62,163 nt of DNA from Parabacteroides distasonis (GTDB lineage: Bacteria > Bacteroidota > Bacteroidia > Bacteroidales > Tannerellaceae). The stretch covers positions 1-62,163 of the forward strand of contig NZ_SRYM01000021.1 of assembly GCF_004793765.1 (NCBI RefSeq), written 5' to 3'. Below, in pieces: positions 1 through 8,371 of the stretch; within the stretch, counting starts at the first letter, position 1, and the number at the start of each line of letters is the position of its first letter. Both the position numbers and the translations under genes were made by a program. Under the pieces are notes generated by a model. The model was not told the DNA's origin. It was given only the letters and a program-made list of their open reading frames with translations, and made no database searches.

Positions 1-42
1 ACACTCTGATGTTGAAACTTTATGCAAAAATATAACGATTAA

Positions 43-3000
43 ATAATATACAATGGAAACATCATCAAGATCTGTACCTTCCAATCCAATGTATATATCG
101 TTTTCCGTAACGGAAGTATTTTAGACCTAAGCCGACCGAAAAGCGTGATAGATACAGGCATCGGTATCTTTTGTCTGATGAACGATAAAAGACAGGAGAT
201 TCTTTGGGTAGGGACCGATGGACAAGGCATACGGATGTTTTACGATAAACCCGATCTTTTCGGCTCTATCTTACTCAAGGATTTACCGATTAATATACAG
301 AATCCCATACGTTCTTTATATACAGACAATGATCAATCCCTTTGGTTCGGAACAAAAGGAGACGGAATTGTCCGGATACAAGCTTATGACACTTACCTTA
401 ACAAAAAGGCAATTCCACAAAGTGCTATCACGCATTTCACCACCGCCGACGGATTATCCAGCAACCGGGTATATAGCTTCCAAAAAAGTGAATTCCATCC
501 TTGTATCTGGATCGGCACGGAAGGCCCGGGGCTCTGTTATTATTCTTATAAAGAAAATCGAATGAAGACGATTCCGCAGCAAGAGGACACTCCCCCTATC
601 CGTTATATCCATTCTATCTGTGAGGTAAACGACTCGACATTATGGTTGGCGACAACCGGCAACGGATTACTGAAAGTTACTTTACGTATAGATAAAGTCA
701 CGCCTACAATCAGTAAGATACAGAGCTTCCCGCTAAAAAACAGGGAGAATACCTGCAAAGAGATCCAATCCATGATATATGACAACGACTCGACCTTATT
801 TCTCGGGAGTCGTGGCGGTTACGGGGTTATTAGTTTTAACATATTCAACCAGAAATATGAGTTCCTGCAAACCAACAATTTAAGGAATCCGGCCATTGGA
901 GACGTGTTATCTGTATGCCAGACCGAGGATTCTACTTTCTATGCAGGCGCCAGTTCTGGACTTACCCGGATTAAATTTAAAAGAGGAAAGATACATTTAC
1001 GCCAATTCGATAAAAGCAACGGGATCGCAAACGACATGATCCATGGCATCCATGAGGGGAATGATAGCTGTATCTGGTTAAGCACCAACAAAGGCCTCAC
1101 CAAATATAATCCCCGGAATAATTTTTTCCATAATTATCATCAACCTTATTTTAGTGTCACGGAATTCTCTGATGACGCTTATTGGAAATGCCCATACTCC
1201 GAACGTTTATTCTTTGGAGGTATCAACGGATTGGTCTGGGTAAATAAACAAGCGGAGCCGGAGTATACCTATCAACCCGAATTAAGTTTCTTCGAGTTGC
1301 AAATGGATAAACGAATCTTTCCATTATACAAGGACATCAGCCGGAACGGTGTAACGGTTCCGGCTGATGTGCAATCGTTAACGATTGCGTTCGTCGCTCC
1401 TGATTACATCAACGGGGAGAATTACGAGTATTCGTATCAGTTACTCAACTATAATTCTTCTTGGGAAAAATTGCAAAAGACAAACAAGGTTACTTTCATG
1501 AACCTCCCGTACGGGGAATACTTGCTGAAAGTCCGTTATCGCAACGATGTCATTGATTCGTCGGCAAAAGAATACACCCTACCTATCAAGGTATTACCTC
1601 CTATTTATCTAAGTTCATTAGCTATTTTCACGTATCTTTTTATCGGTACGGTTTTAATCATCATCGCCATCTATCGCATCCATCAGCAAATACTAAAGAA
1701 ACAGAAGCAAATAGCAGACAAGATCAAGGAGGAGCAAAAAGAGAAGCTATACGAGTCTAAGCTGAATTTCTTTACCCATATCACGCATGAGTTATGTACC
1801 CCGCTTACCTTGATTAATGGCGTGGAGAATTATATCCAAGCCTATGCCGCCACTTCAAAAGACAAGACATTAGACAAATACACTTCAGTCCTCCGGGAAA
1901 ATGTAGAGGAACTGAACGGGCTTATCCAAGAAATCCTTGATTTCCGGAAAGCGGAAGACGCAGGATTCAGTCATACGCATATCCGGAGAGTATCCGTATC
2001 TTCTCTTTTGCGAACCCAATTCGAATGGTTTTACCCACTATCCGAGCAACACCAAATCCAATTCAAGATCAATGCTCCCAAAGAGCTTTATTGGAATACG
2101 GATCCCGTCTATTTCAAGAAGATCCTAGCGAATCTAATTTCCAACGCCTTTAAATATACGGAAGACGGGGGTACGGTTCGTATCTCCTTACATGAGGAGG
2201 AAGACTTCCTCATCCTTAAAGTTTACAATACCGGCAAAGGGATCAAGGAAGCAGACAAGCAAAATATTTTCGACCGATATCGTATCCTTGGCACGATGGA
2301 TAACGATGATAACAGGCAAAATACGGCACAAAACGGCCTCGGCCTATTCATCTGTCACAGCCTTGTACAATCCTTAGATGGTAAAATAGACCTAGAGAGC
2401 AAGGTCGGCCAATATGCTGAATTTACAGTTACCTTGCCTTTTGGAATCGTAGAAGAGAGCTCAGACGACACGATAGACGAAGAGATTCCCGTATCGCTTC
2501 CTTCCCCAAACACGGATATACAAGAGCCGCAAATCCCACAGACGGTACAAGAACAGACAGAAAATAAACCGATGATCCTCGTTATCGACGACCATAAAGA
2601 TATCGTCTGGCTAATCACGGAAACCCTCTCTTCCGAATATCAGGTTCAGGAAGCTTATAATGCGGAGGAGGCTTTGGAATTCCTCAAGCAATACACTCCC
2701 TCCCTTATCATCACCGATATCATGATGCCTAATATCGATGGATTGGAATTGATCTCTCTTATCAAGGAAAATAGATATACCCGTCATATCCCGCTTATTA
2801 TCGTATCTGCCAAAATATCAGACCAAGAGCAAGCGGCAGGACTTAATATAGGAGCGGATGCCTATCTAACCAAGCCTTTCTCGCCAACAGTTCTCCTATC
2901 CGTCGTGAACCGATTGATGACAAATCAAAGAGAATTAAAAGAGTATTTCTATTCTCCGGAAAGCGCCTATCAATATACGGAAGGGCAATTATTACATCAA

Positions 3001-3327
3001 GAAGACAAGGAATTCCTTGACACCGTAACCGCTATCATCAAAGAAAATGTAAGCAAGGAAGGACTCGGTCCCGAGCTGGTAGCGGACGCATTGAATATAA
3101 ACACCCGCATCTTATATCGCCGTTTCAAGAAAATATCTACCATGACGCCGAGTGATTTTATAAAGGATTATAGGTTAAACTATGCGGCGCAATTACTCGT
3201 AAATACTAACATGAGCGTTCAGGAAATTATTTATAATGTAGGAATTTCTAACAAATCATACTTCTATAGGGAGTTTGCCCGTAAATATAACATGACTCCT
3301 AAAGAATACCGCACAAAAGAGGCATAA
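43..3327 (+). CDS. Hybrid two-component sensor/regulator (HTCS), 5' end missing or disrupted
   Basis: One-protein two-component system that senses a glycan breakdown product in the periplasm and activates the adjacent susC/susD locus. From the GTG at 145 (1060 aa) I see about seven two-bladed-propeller repeats (W-x-GT-x-G-x-G type) to residue 350, a Y_Y_Y domain (about 415-478), one membrane segment (485-508), a histidine kinase with phospho-acceptor H548, an ATPase domain with N-box near 660-670, a receiver domain with D858 in an ITDIMMP motif, and a C-terminal AraC helix-turn-helix (about 965-1058). Family members are usually 1300-1400 aa with about 14 propeller repeats, so roughly half the sensor is absent. 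The same frame is open back to base 43, after a stop at 40-42. Propeller-like coding appears to continue upstream in another frame, which suggests a frameshift. The H-box reads HELCTPLT, where Arg is usual in place of Cys. The GTG start is therefore doubtful. Confidence 0.85.
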   Translation: MIYNGNIIKICTFQSNVYIVFRNGSILDLSRPKSVIDTGIGIFCLMNDKRQEILWVGTDGQGIRMFYDKPDLFGSILLKDLPINIQNPIRSLYTDNDQSLWFGTKGDGIVRIQAYDTYLNKKAIPQSAITHFTTADGLSSNRVYSFQKSEFHPCIWIGTEGPGLCYYSYKENRMKTIPQQEDTPPIRYIHSICEVNDSTLWLATTGNGLLKVTLRIDKVTPTISKIQSFPLKNRENTCKEIQSMIYDNDSTLFLGSRGGYGVISFNIFNQKYEFLQTNNLRNPAIGDVLSVCQTEDSTFYAGASSGLTRIKFKRGKIHLRQFDKSNGIANDMIHGIHEGNDSCIWLSTNKGLTKYNPRNNFFHNYHQPYFSVTEFSDDAYWKCPYSERLFFGGINGLVWVNKQAEPEYTYQPELSFFELQMDKRIFPLYKDISRNGVTVPADVQSLTIAFVAPDYINGENYEYSYQLLNYNSSWEKLQKTNKVTFMNLPYGEYLLKVRYRNDVIDSSAKEYTLPIKVLPPIYLSSLAIFTYLFIGTVLIIIAIYRIHQQILKKQKQIADKIKEEQKEKLYESKLNFFTHITHELCTPLTLINGVENYIQAYAATSKDKTLDKYTSVLRENVEELNGLIQEILDFRKAEDAGFSHTHIRRVSVSSLLRTQFEWFYPLSEQHQIQFKINAPKELYWNTDPVYFKKILANLISNAFKYTEDGGTVRISLHEEEDFLILKVYNTGKGIKEADKQNIFDRYRILGTMDNDDNRQNTAQNGLGLFICHSLVQSLDGKIDLESKVGQYAEFTVTLPFGIVEESSDDTIDEEIPVSLPSPNTDIQEPQIPQTVQEQTENKPMILVIDDHKDIVWLITETLSSEYQVQEAYNAEEALEFLKQYTPSLIITDIMMPNIDGLELISLIKENRYTRHIPLIIVSAKISDQEQAAGLNIGADAYLTKPFSPTVLLSVVNRLMTNQRELKEYFYSPESAYQYTEGQLLHQEDKEFLDTVTAIIKENVSKEGLGPELVADALNINTRILYRRFKKISTMTPSDFIKDYRLNYAAQLLVNTNMSVQEIIYNVGISNKSYFYREFARKYNMTPKEYRTKEA

Positions 3328-3341
3328 ATCATTGATTCCTA

Positions 3342-3397
3342 AATAGTGTCATAATCTACCAAAATAGTGTCATAATCTGCCATACGTATTTCATGAC
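3342..3397. promoter_or_regulatory. Direct-repeat operator candidate between HTCS and susC
   Basis: Two near-identical copies of AATAGTGTCATAATCTxCCA begin at 3342 and 3363. The period is 21 bp, two helical turns. A third, inverted partial copy (ATGACAC) lies at 3392-3398. The site sits between the AraC-type regulator gene and the susC it probably controls, a likely place for an HTCS binding site. Binding is inferred. Confidence 0.55.
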
Positions 3398-3521
3398 ACT
3401 TCTTTGGCATTTCTAAGCACTCTTCAATTCGTTAAGACCTATTAATATTGCTGTCGAATAACAAAGCAAACCGCTTGTGTGTATTCTTCCTTCGGGAAGC
3501 ACATTATTAACTTTTAATTTA

Positions 3522-6500
3522 ATGTTTATGGAAAAAAAGAGTGAAGGTAAGACGAGGAAATGCCTGACTTTATTAGGTGGACGAACCTCTTTGTTACTTT
3601 GTTTATCTTTAATGTTTCAGTCTTCTTATGCGGCCGGAGATTATTCTACTGTTCCTGAAATGGGAAACATGGAGATTCATCAGATCGCACAGCAAAGTTC
3701 AACCATTAAAGGTGTAGTAAAAGACCAAAAGGGTGAACCTCTGATTGGTGTTAGTATTGTTGTGAAAGGAACCACGAACGGAACAGCTTCGGACTTCGAC
3801 GGAAATTTCACCTTGGATGTGCCGGATAACAGCACATTGGTATTTTCTTTCATCGGATTCAAATCCCAAGAAGTTCGTTATACCGGGCAAAAAACATTGA
3901 ACATAGTCTTAGCTGAAGACTCTGAGACACTAGACGAGGTAGTAATCGTAGGTTACGGTTCCCAAAAGAAAGGTGAGATCACCTCATCCGTTACCAGCGT
4001 GAAAGCATCCGACTTTAACAAGGCACCGGTAGTAAACCCGATGCAATTGGTGGAAGGACGTGTGGCAGGTCTGACCGTATCACGTAGTAGCACCGACCCG
4101 AATGGCGAGGTAAAAGTACAGATGCGTGGTGCCTCATCTCTGAAAGGCAGCAATGAGCCTCTCGTTATTATTGACGGCATGCCGGGTAACATGACTTCTT
4201 TGAACGCTATCGCACCCGAGGATATCGAGGCGATCGACGTATTGAAAGACGGTTCCGCAGCCGCTATCTACGGTACTCGAGGTAATAATGGTGTGATTAT
4301 CGTAACAACCAAACGTCCACTCGTTGGTACAACCCAAGTGGATTATTCTGGCTATATCATGCACGAAGCCGTGTATAAACGTCCGGATATCTTAAATGGA
4401 GACGAGTTCGTCGCTTATGGTAAAGAGACGAACAATAGCAACCTGAAAGACTTCGGCGGAAGAGACGACCACTACGACATGTTGCTAAACAAAAACAATT
4501 TCACACATGTGCACAATTTGACAGCAACGGGTGGAAACGACAAAATGAACTACCGTGCCTCTTTGAACTACAAGAAAAACCAAGGCATCGCCCAAATGAC
4601 AGACAGAGAAACGATCAATGGTTCTTTGGCTGTCAACCATAAGGCATTCGACAACAAGTTGCAATTATCATTCAATCTAGCCAACTCTTATATAGACGCA
4701 GATTTCATGCCAGATCACGGTGCTTTCTACCAAGCAACCCGTATCAACCCAACCATGCCTGTATATAAGGAAGATGGTTCTTTTTGGGAAACCTATAGCG
4801 GCTATGAGGATTACAACCCGGTAGCTCGTACCTACCAGCGAACCAAACACAAAGAATACAAGAACTTATTGAGTAGCTTCAAGGCACAATACGAGATCAT
4901 TCCGGGATTGAATGTAGCAGGCTTCTTCGCCATGGAAAAAAATGACGAACAAACCAACGAGTACAGTCAACGTATCGAATACAGCCAAATAAAAGACGGA
5001 ACGAACGGAAACGCCTACAAGCAATACAAAAAGGACACAAACAAAACCATGGAGTGGACGGCCAACTACGTGACTTCCATCAATGGCGTACATAATATTA
5101 CCGGTTTATTAGGTTATAGCTATCAAGATTTCAACTATGAGATGATGGAGATGCGTAACAAAGACTTCTTGACAGACGTGTTCGAAACTAACAACATTGG
5201 ATCCGGAGGTTATCTCCAAGACGGTAAGGCCGAGATGAAGAGCGAAAAAGAGACCAGTAAGCTAATCGCTTTCTTCGCCCGTGCCAACTATAATTACGAT
5301 GGCAAATATATGGCCAGCGCTTCTATTCGCCGTGAAGGTTCCACGAAATTCGGAGCGAACAACAAATGGGCTTGGTTCCCCTCTGTCAGCGCAGGCTGGA
5401 TGATCTCTCGCGAGGAATTCATGGAGAGCCAAGAGGTATTTGATATATTGAAGCTACGTGCCGGTTTCGGTATCACGGGCAGCTTACCTACCGATCCATA
5501 TATGTCGCTTGCCACTTACGGAACAGGAGCCGGCGCATGGAACGCTTACACAGGGTCATGGTTGGCTGCCACTTACGGTCCCAACATCAACCCGAACCCG
5601 GATTTGAAGTGGGAGAAGAATGAGTCCTTGAACATTGGTTTCGACTTTGGCTTACTAGGCGGGCGCTTAAACGGAACGATTGATTGGTATCGCCGTACAA
5701 CTCGCGACCTAATCAGCAGCTACAATGCCCAGCAGCCTTCCTTGATCTATAACACGATCACCACCAATGTAGGTACAATGCGTAACCAAGGTGTGGAATT
5801 AGCGTTGAACGCAGAGGTAGTAAAGACGAAAGACTTCTCTTATACTGCCAACTTCACATTCTCATACGAGAATAACAAATTGACTTCCTTGTCCAACGAT
5901 GTATATAAATCTTCTTATGAGGATCAATACGACCTGCCCTCACCGGGTAACCCAGGTAAAGCCTACCGATTGCAGGAAGGACAACCGGTAGCCTCTTTCT
6001 TCGGTTACATTTGTGATGGTATCAACCCGGACGGTACTTGGAACTTACGTGATATCGATGGTAAAGAAGGTTTGTCCGATGCCGACCGTACCTTTATCGG
6101 TAATGGTTTGCCTAAGTTCAAGGCTGGTCTGCAAAATACCTTTACATACAAGAACTTTGACTTCGGTTTCTTCTTACGCGGCATGTTCGACTACGACGTA
6201 TTGAACGAGGGAGCGATCTATTTTGGCACGACCGTGAATATCGACCAATCCGGTACGAACGTGTACAAGGATGCCTTGAAGAACAAAGTGACGGAGCAAC
6301 CGTTGTTCTCGTCTTACTATCTGGAGAAAGGAAATTTCTTGAAGATCGATAACGTAACGTTAGGATACACTTTCAACTTCAAAAACAATAAGTATGTACG
6401 CAACTTACGTATCTATGGAAACGTAACGAATCTAGCCACAATCACCGGATACTCCGGCTTGACTCCCGATGTAAACGTTACAGGCTTGGAGGCTGGTATA

Positions 6501-6563
6501 GAGAAACGCGGATCTTACCCCGTTACCCGCACCTTCACTTTCGGTGTTAATTTTGGATTCTAA
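3522..6563 (+). CDS. SusC/RagA-family TonB-dependent outer-membrane transporter
   Basis: Outer-membrane beta-barrel that imports oligosaccharides together with its SusD partner, using TonB energy. The 1013-aa protein has a signal sequence (hydrophobic LLLCLSLMF core, cleavage near SYAA), a CarboxypepD_reg-like domain (about residues 59-145) and a TonB-box-like DEVVIVGYG segment. These are followed by a plug domain containing the family RGASSLKGSNEPLVIIDG region and a long barrel ending in an aromatic strand. I chose the ATG at 3522; the frame extends up to a GTG at 3477 but that adds an unlikely tail before the signal peptide, and the ATG at 3528 is equally possible. SusD starts 31 bases downstream, so the two are co-transcribed. 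Neighbouring GH92 suggests a mannose-rich glycan substrate, which is inference. Confidence 0.95.
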   Translation: MFMEKKSEGKTRKCLTLLGGRTSLLLCLSLMFQSSYAAGDYSTVPEMGNMEIHQIAQQSSTIKGVVKDQKGEPLIGVSIVVKGTTNGTASDFDGNFTLDVPDNSTLVFSFIGFKSQEVRYTGQKTLNIVLAEDSETLDEVVIVGYGSQKKGEITSSVTSVKASDFNKAPVVNPMQLVEGRVAGLTVSRSSTDPNGEVKVQMRGASSLKGSNEPLVIIDGMPGNMTSLNAIAPEDIEAIDVLKDGSAAAIYGTRGNNGVIIVTTKRPLVGTTQVDYSGYIMHEAVYKRPDILNGDEFVAYGKETNNSNLKDFGGRDDHYDMLLNKNNFTHVHNLTATGGNDKMNYRASLNYKKNQGIAQMTDRETINGSLAVNHKAFDNKLQLSFNLANSYIDADFMPDHGAFYQATRINPTMPVYKEDGSFWETYSGYEDYNPVARTYQRTKHKEYKNLLSSFKAQYEIIPGLNVAGFFAMEKNDEQTNEYSQRIEYSQIKDGTNGNAYKQYKKDTNKTMEWTANYVTSINGVHNITGLLGYSYQDFNYEMMEMRNKDFLTDVFETNNIGSGGYLQDGKAEMKSEKETSKLIAFFARANYNYDGKYMASASIRREGSTKFGANNKWAWFPSVSAGWMISREEFMESQEVFDILKLRAGFGITGSLPTDPYMSLATYGTGAGAWNAYTGSWLAATYGPNINPNPDLKWEKNESLNIGFDFGLLGGRLNGTIDWYRRTTRDLISSYNAQQPSLIYNTITTNVGTMRNQGVELALNAEVVKTKDFSYTANFTFSYENNKLTSLSNDVYKSSYEDQYDLPSPGNPGKAYRLQEGQPVASFFGYICDGINPDGTWNLRDIDGKEGLSDADRTFIGNGLPKFKAGLQNTFTYKNFDFGFFLRGMFDYDVLNEGAIYFGTTVNIDQSGTNVYKDALKNKVTEQPLFSSYYLEKGNFLKIDNVTLGYTFNFKNNKYVRNLRIYGNVTNLATITGYSGLTPDVNVTGLEAGIEKRGSYPVTRTFTFGVNFGF

Positions 6564-6594
6564 ATTTAAATAACGATAGATTTAAGACAATACA

Positions 6595-8190
6595 ATGAAA
6601 GCTTTAAAAAACATATGCGCAATTTCATTATTGCTAGGAGCTACCGCATTTACATCCTGTACGGATCTGACAGAGGAAATACATAGCTCGGTAATCGCTG
6701 AGAATTATTACAATAACTCAGGTGAAGTAATGGCGGCTATGATGCGTCCATGGGGGCACTTTTGTGGAACTATGACAGTAGCCAAATCTCCATGGTCTTG
6801 TAACGAATTATCCGCCGACGCCGCCGCTTGGCCTCAAAAAGGTCGCCATGGCTATGACAACGGCGACTGGATTCGCCTACACCGCCACCAATGGATCCCT
6901 ACAGATGGTCAAGTGGTGGAAGCCTGGAGATTACTTTTTATGGGTATCGGGCTAGCCAACAATTTCCTAACAGACATTGAGAGACTTGATTTCGAGGCAC
7001 TTCAAGTTCCCATGTCTAAAGCGCAGGCGCAAGCAGAGATGCGTATATATCGCGCTTATTGCTATTGGTACGTGATAGATATGTTTGGCACAGCTCCTAT
7101 TTGTGAGAAAATCGGCGAGATCAATCCTTCCTCCAAATCCCGCGAAGAGATCTTCGCCTGGATTGAGAAAGAACTGAAGGAAAGTATCCCCTCCTTATCC
7201 GAAAGCAAAACAGAGACCTACGGACGCGTATCCAAATGGGGTGCCTATGCGTTATTGGCTCGTCTTTACTTGAATGCGGAAGTCTATACCGGGCAAGCTC
7301 GCTGGGATGACTGTATCGCCGCTTGCGACGAGTTAGCGAAAGGCGGTTTCGCTTTAGACAAGAAGTGGAACGACACTTTCCGTGCGGATAACGACAAACG
7401 ATCTACTGAAATCATTTGGTCGATCGTATTTGACGAGGTATATGCCAAAGGCATGGGTTGGTATCAACGTTGGTTGCATTACGCACACCAAACAGGCTGG
7501 AACCTGCAATCAGGTCCCTGGAACGGTCTGGTGACACAACCTACCTTTTACGACTCATTCGCCGATAACGACTTGAGAAAGGTGGAGGGCTTCTTGATCG
7601 GTAAGCAATATCCTCGCAAAGTGGATGAAAACGGCAATTACTATTACGACACGACCGCAGAGCCTTTGAAAGGTTCTGAAGAGTACAATGGACAGGATTT
7701 GGTTTTCGTAAACCACATCAAGTCCATGACCGAGGGCGAAGAAAACAGCGGCGCTCGCTCCATCAAGTATGAGACCCAACCGGGTACTACCGGAGATATG
7801 AACAACGACTGGGTAATGTTCCGTTATTCCGAAGTTATTTATAATAAAGCGGAGGCTTTGATGCGTAAGAACGGCGGTAAGGCGACTCAAGAGGTAGTAG
7901 ACTTGATCAACAGCGTCCGCCAAAGATCGTTCAAGACAGAAGATTGGGAAAAAGCGAAATACACGACCGCAACATTGACCTTGGATGAATTCTTGGTGGA
8001 AAAAGGCCGTGAGTTCGCATTCGAAGGTATCCGTCGTACGGACTTAGTACGCTTTAACAAGTTCGTAACCACCTCTTGGTGGGATAAGGAAGCATCCAAC
8101 GAGCCGAAACGTAATCTCTTCCCAATACCACAAAAGCAATTGGACGCTAACGCAAACTTATCTCCTAACGAGGCAAACTCATTATTCTAA
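6595..8190 (+). CDS. SusD/RagB-family surface glycan-binding lipoprotein
   Basis: Surface lipoprotein that caps the SusC barrel and captures glycan at the cell surface. The 531-aa sequence starts with a lipoprotein signal (lipobox ending FTSC, Cys about residue 22). It then has the helical TPR-like SusD fold, seen in YRAYCYWYVIDMFG and the SKWGAYALLARLYLNAE motif. The C-terminal segment FAFEGIRRTDLVRF and the family's FPIPQKQLDANANL ending are both present. The length is normal. It lies directly after susC and before the GH92 gene, and forms the binding half of this utilisation locus. Confidence 0.95.
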   Translation: MKALKNICAISLLLGATAFTSCTDLTEEIHSSVIAENYYNNSGEVMAAMMRPWGHFCGTMTVAKSPWSCNELSADAAAWPQKGRHGYDNGDWIRLHRHQWIPTDGQVVEAWRLLFMGIGLANNFLTDIERLDFEALQVPMSKAQAQAEMRIYRAYCYWYVIDMFGTAPICEKIGEINPSSKSREEIFAWIEKELKESIPSLSESKTETYGRVSKWGAYALLARLYLNAEVYTGQARWDDCIAACDELAKGGFALDKKWNDTFRADNDKRSTEIIWSIVFDEVYAKGMGWYQRWLHYAHQTGWNLQSGPWNGLVTQPTFYDSFADNDLRKVEGFLIGKQYPRKVDENGNYYYDTTAEPLKGSEEYNGQDLVFVNHIKSMTEGEENSGARSIKYETQPGTTGDMNNDWVMFRYSEVIYNKAEALMRKNGGKATQEVVDLINSVRQRSFKTEDWEKAKYTTATLTLDEFLVEKGREFAFEGIRRTDLVRFNKFVTTSWWDKEASNEPKRNLFPIPQKQLDANANLSPNEANSLF

Positions 8191-8279
8191 ATATCAACTA
8201 AGTATAGTAGAAATCCATTATTAACAAATTAGCACTTGACAATGATAGAGGACTACTATACTTATTGATCTGAAAATAT

Positions 8280-8338
8280 AAAAGGTTACCTTTGATAAGA
8301 TCAAAGGTGATCCTTGATCTTATCAAAGGTGGCCTTTT
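8280..8338. terminator. Long hairpin between susD and GH92
   Basis: An almost uninterrupted inverted repeat of about 27 bp per arm surrounds a TGAT loop. The arms contain TTTGATAAGATCAA and its exact complement, and an outer AAAGG/CCTTT pair. It could attenuate or stabilise the transcript between the outer-membrane pair and the enzyme genes. A short TTTTAT follows, weak for a full terminator. Confidence 0.6.
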
Positions 8339-8371
8339 ATGTTTCATCCTTTTCTAACTAATTGATACGAC

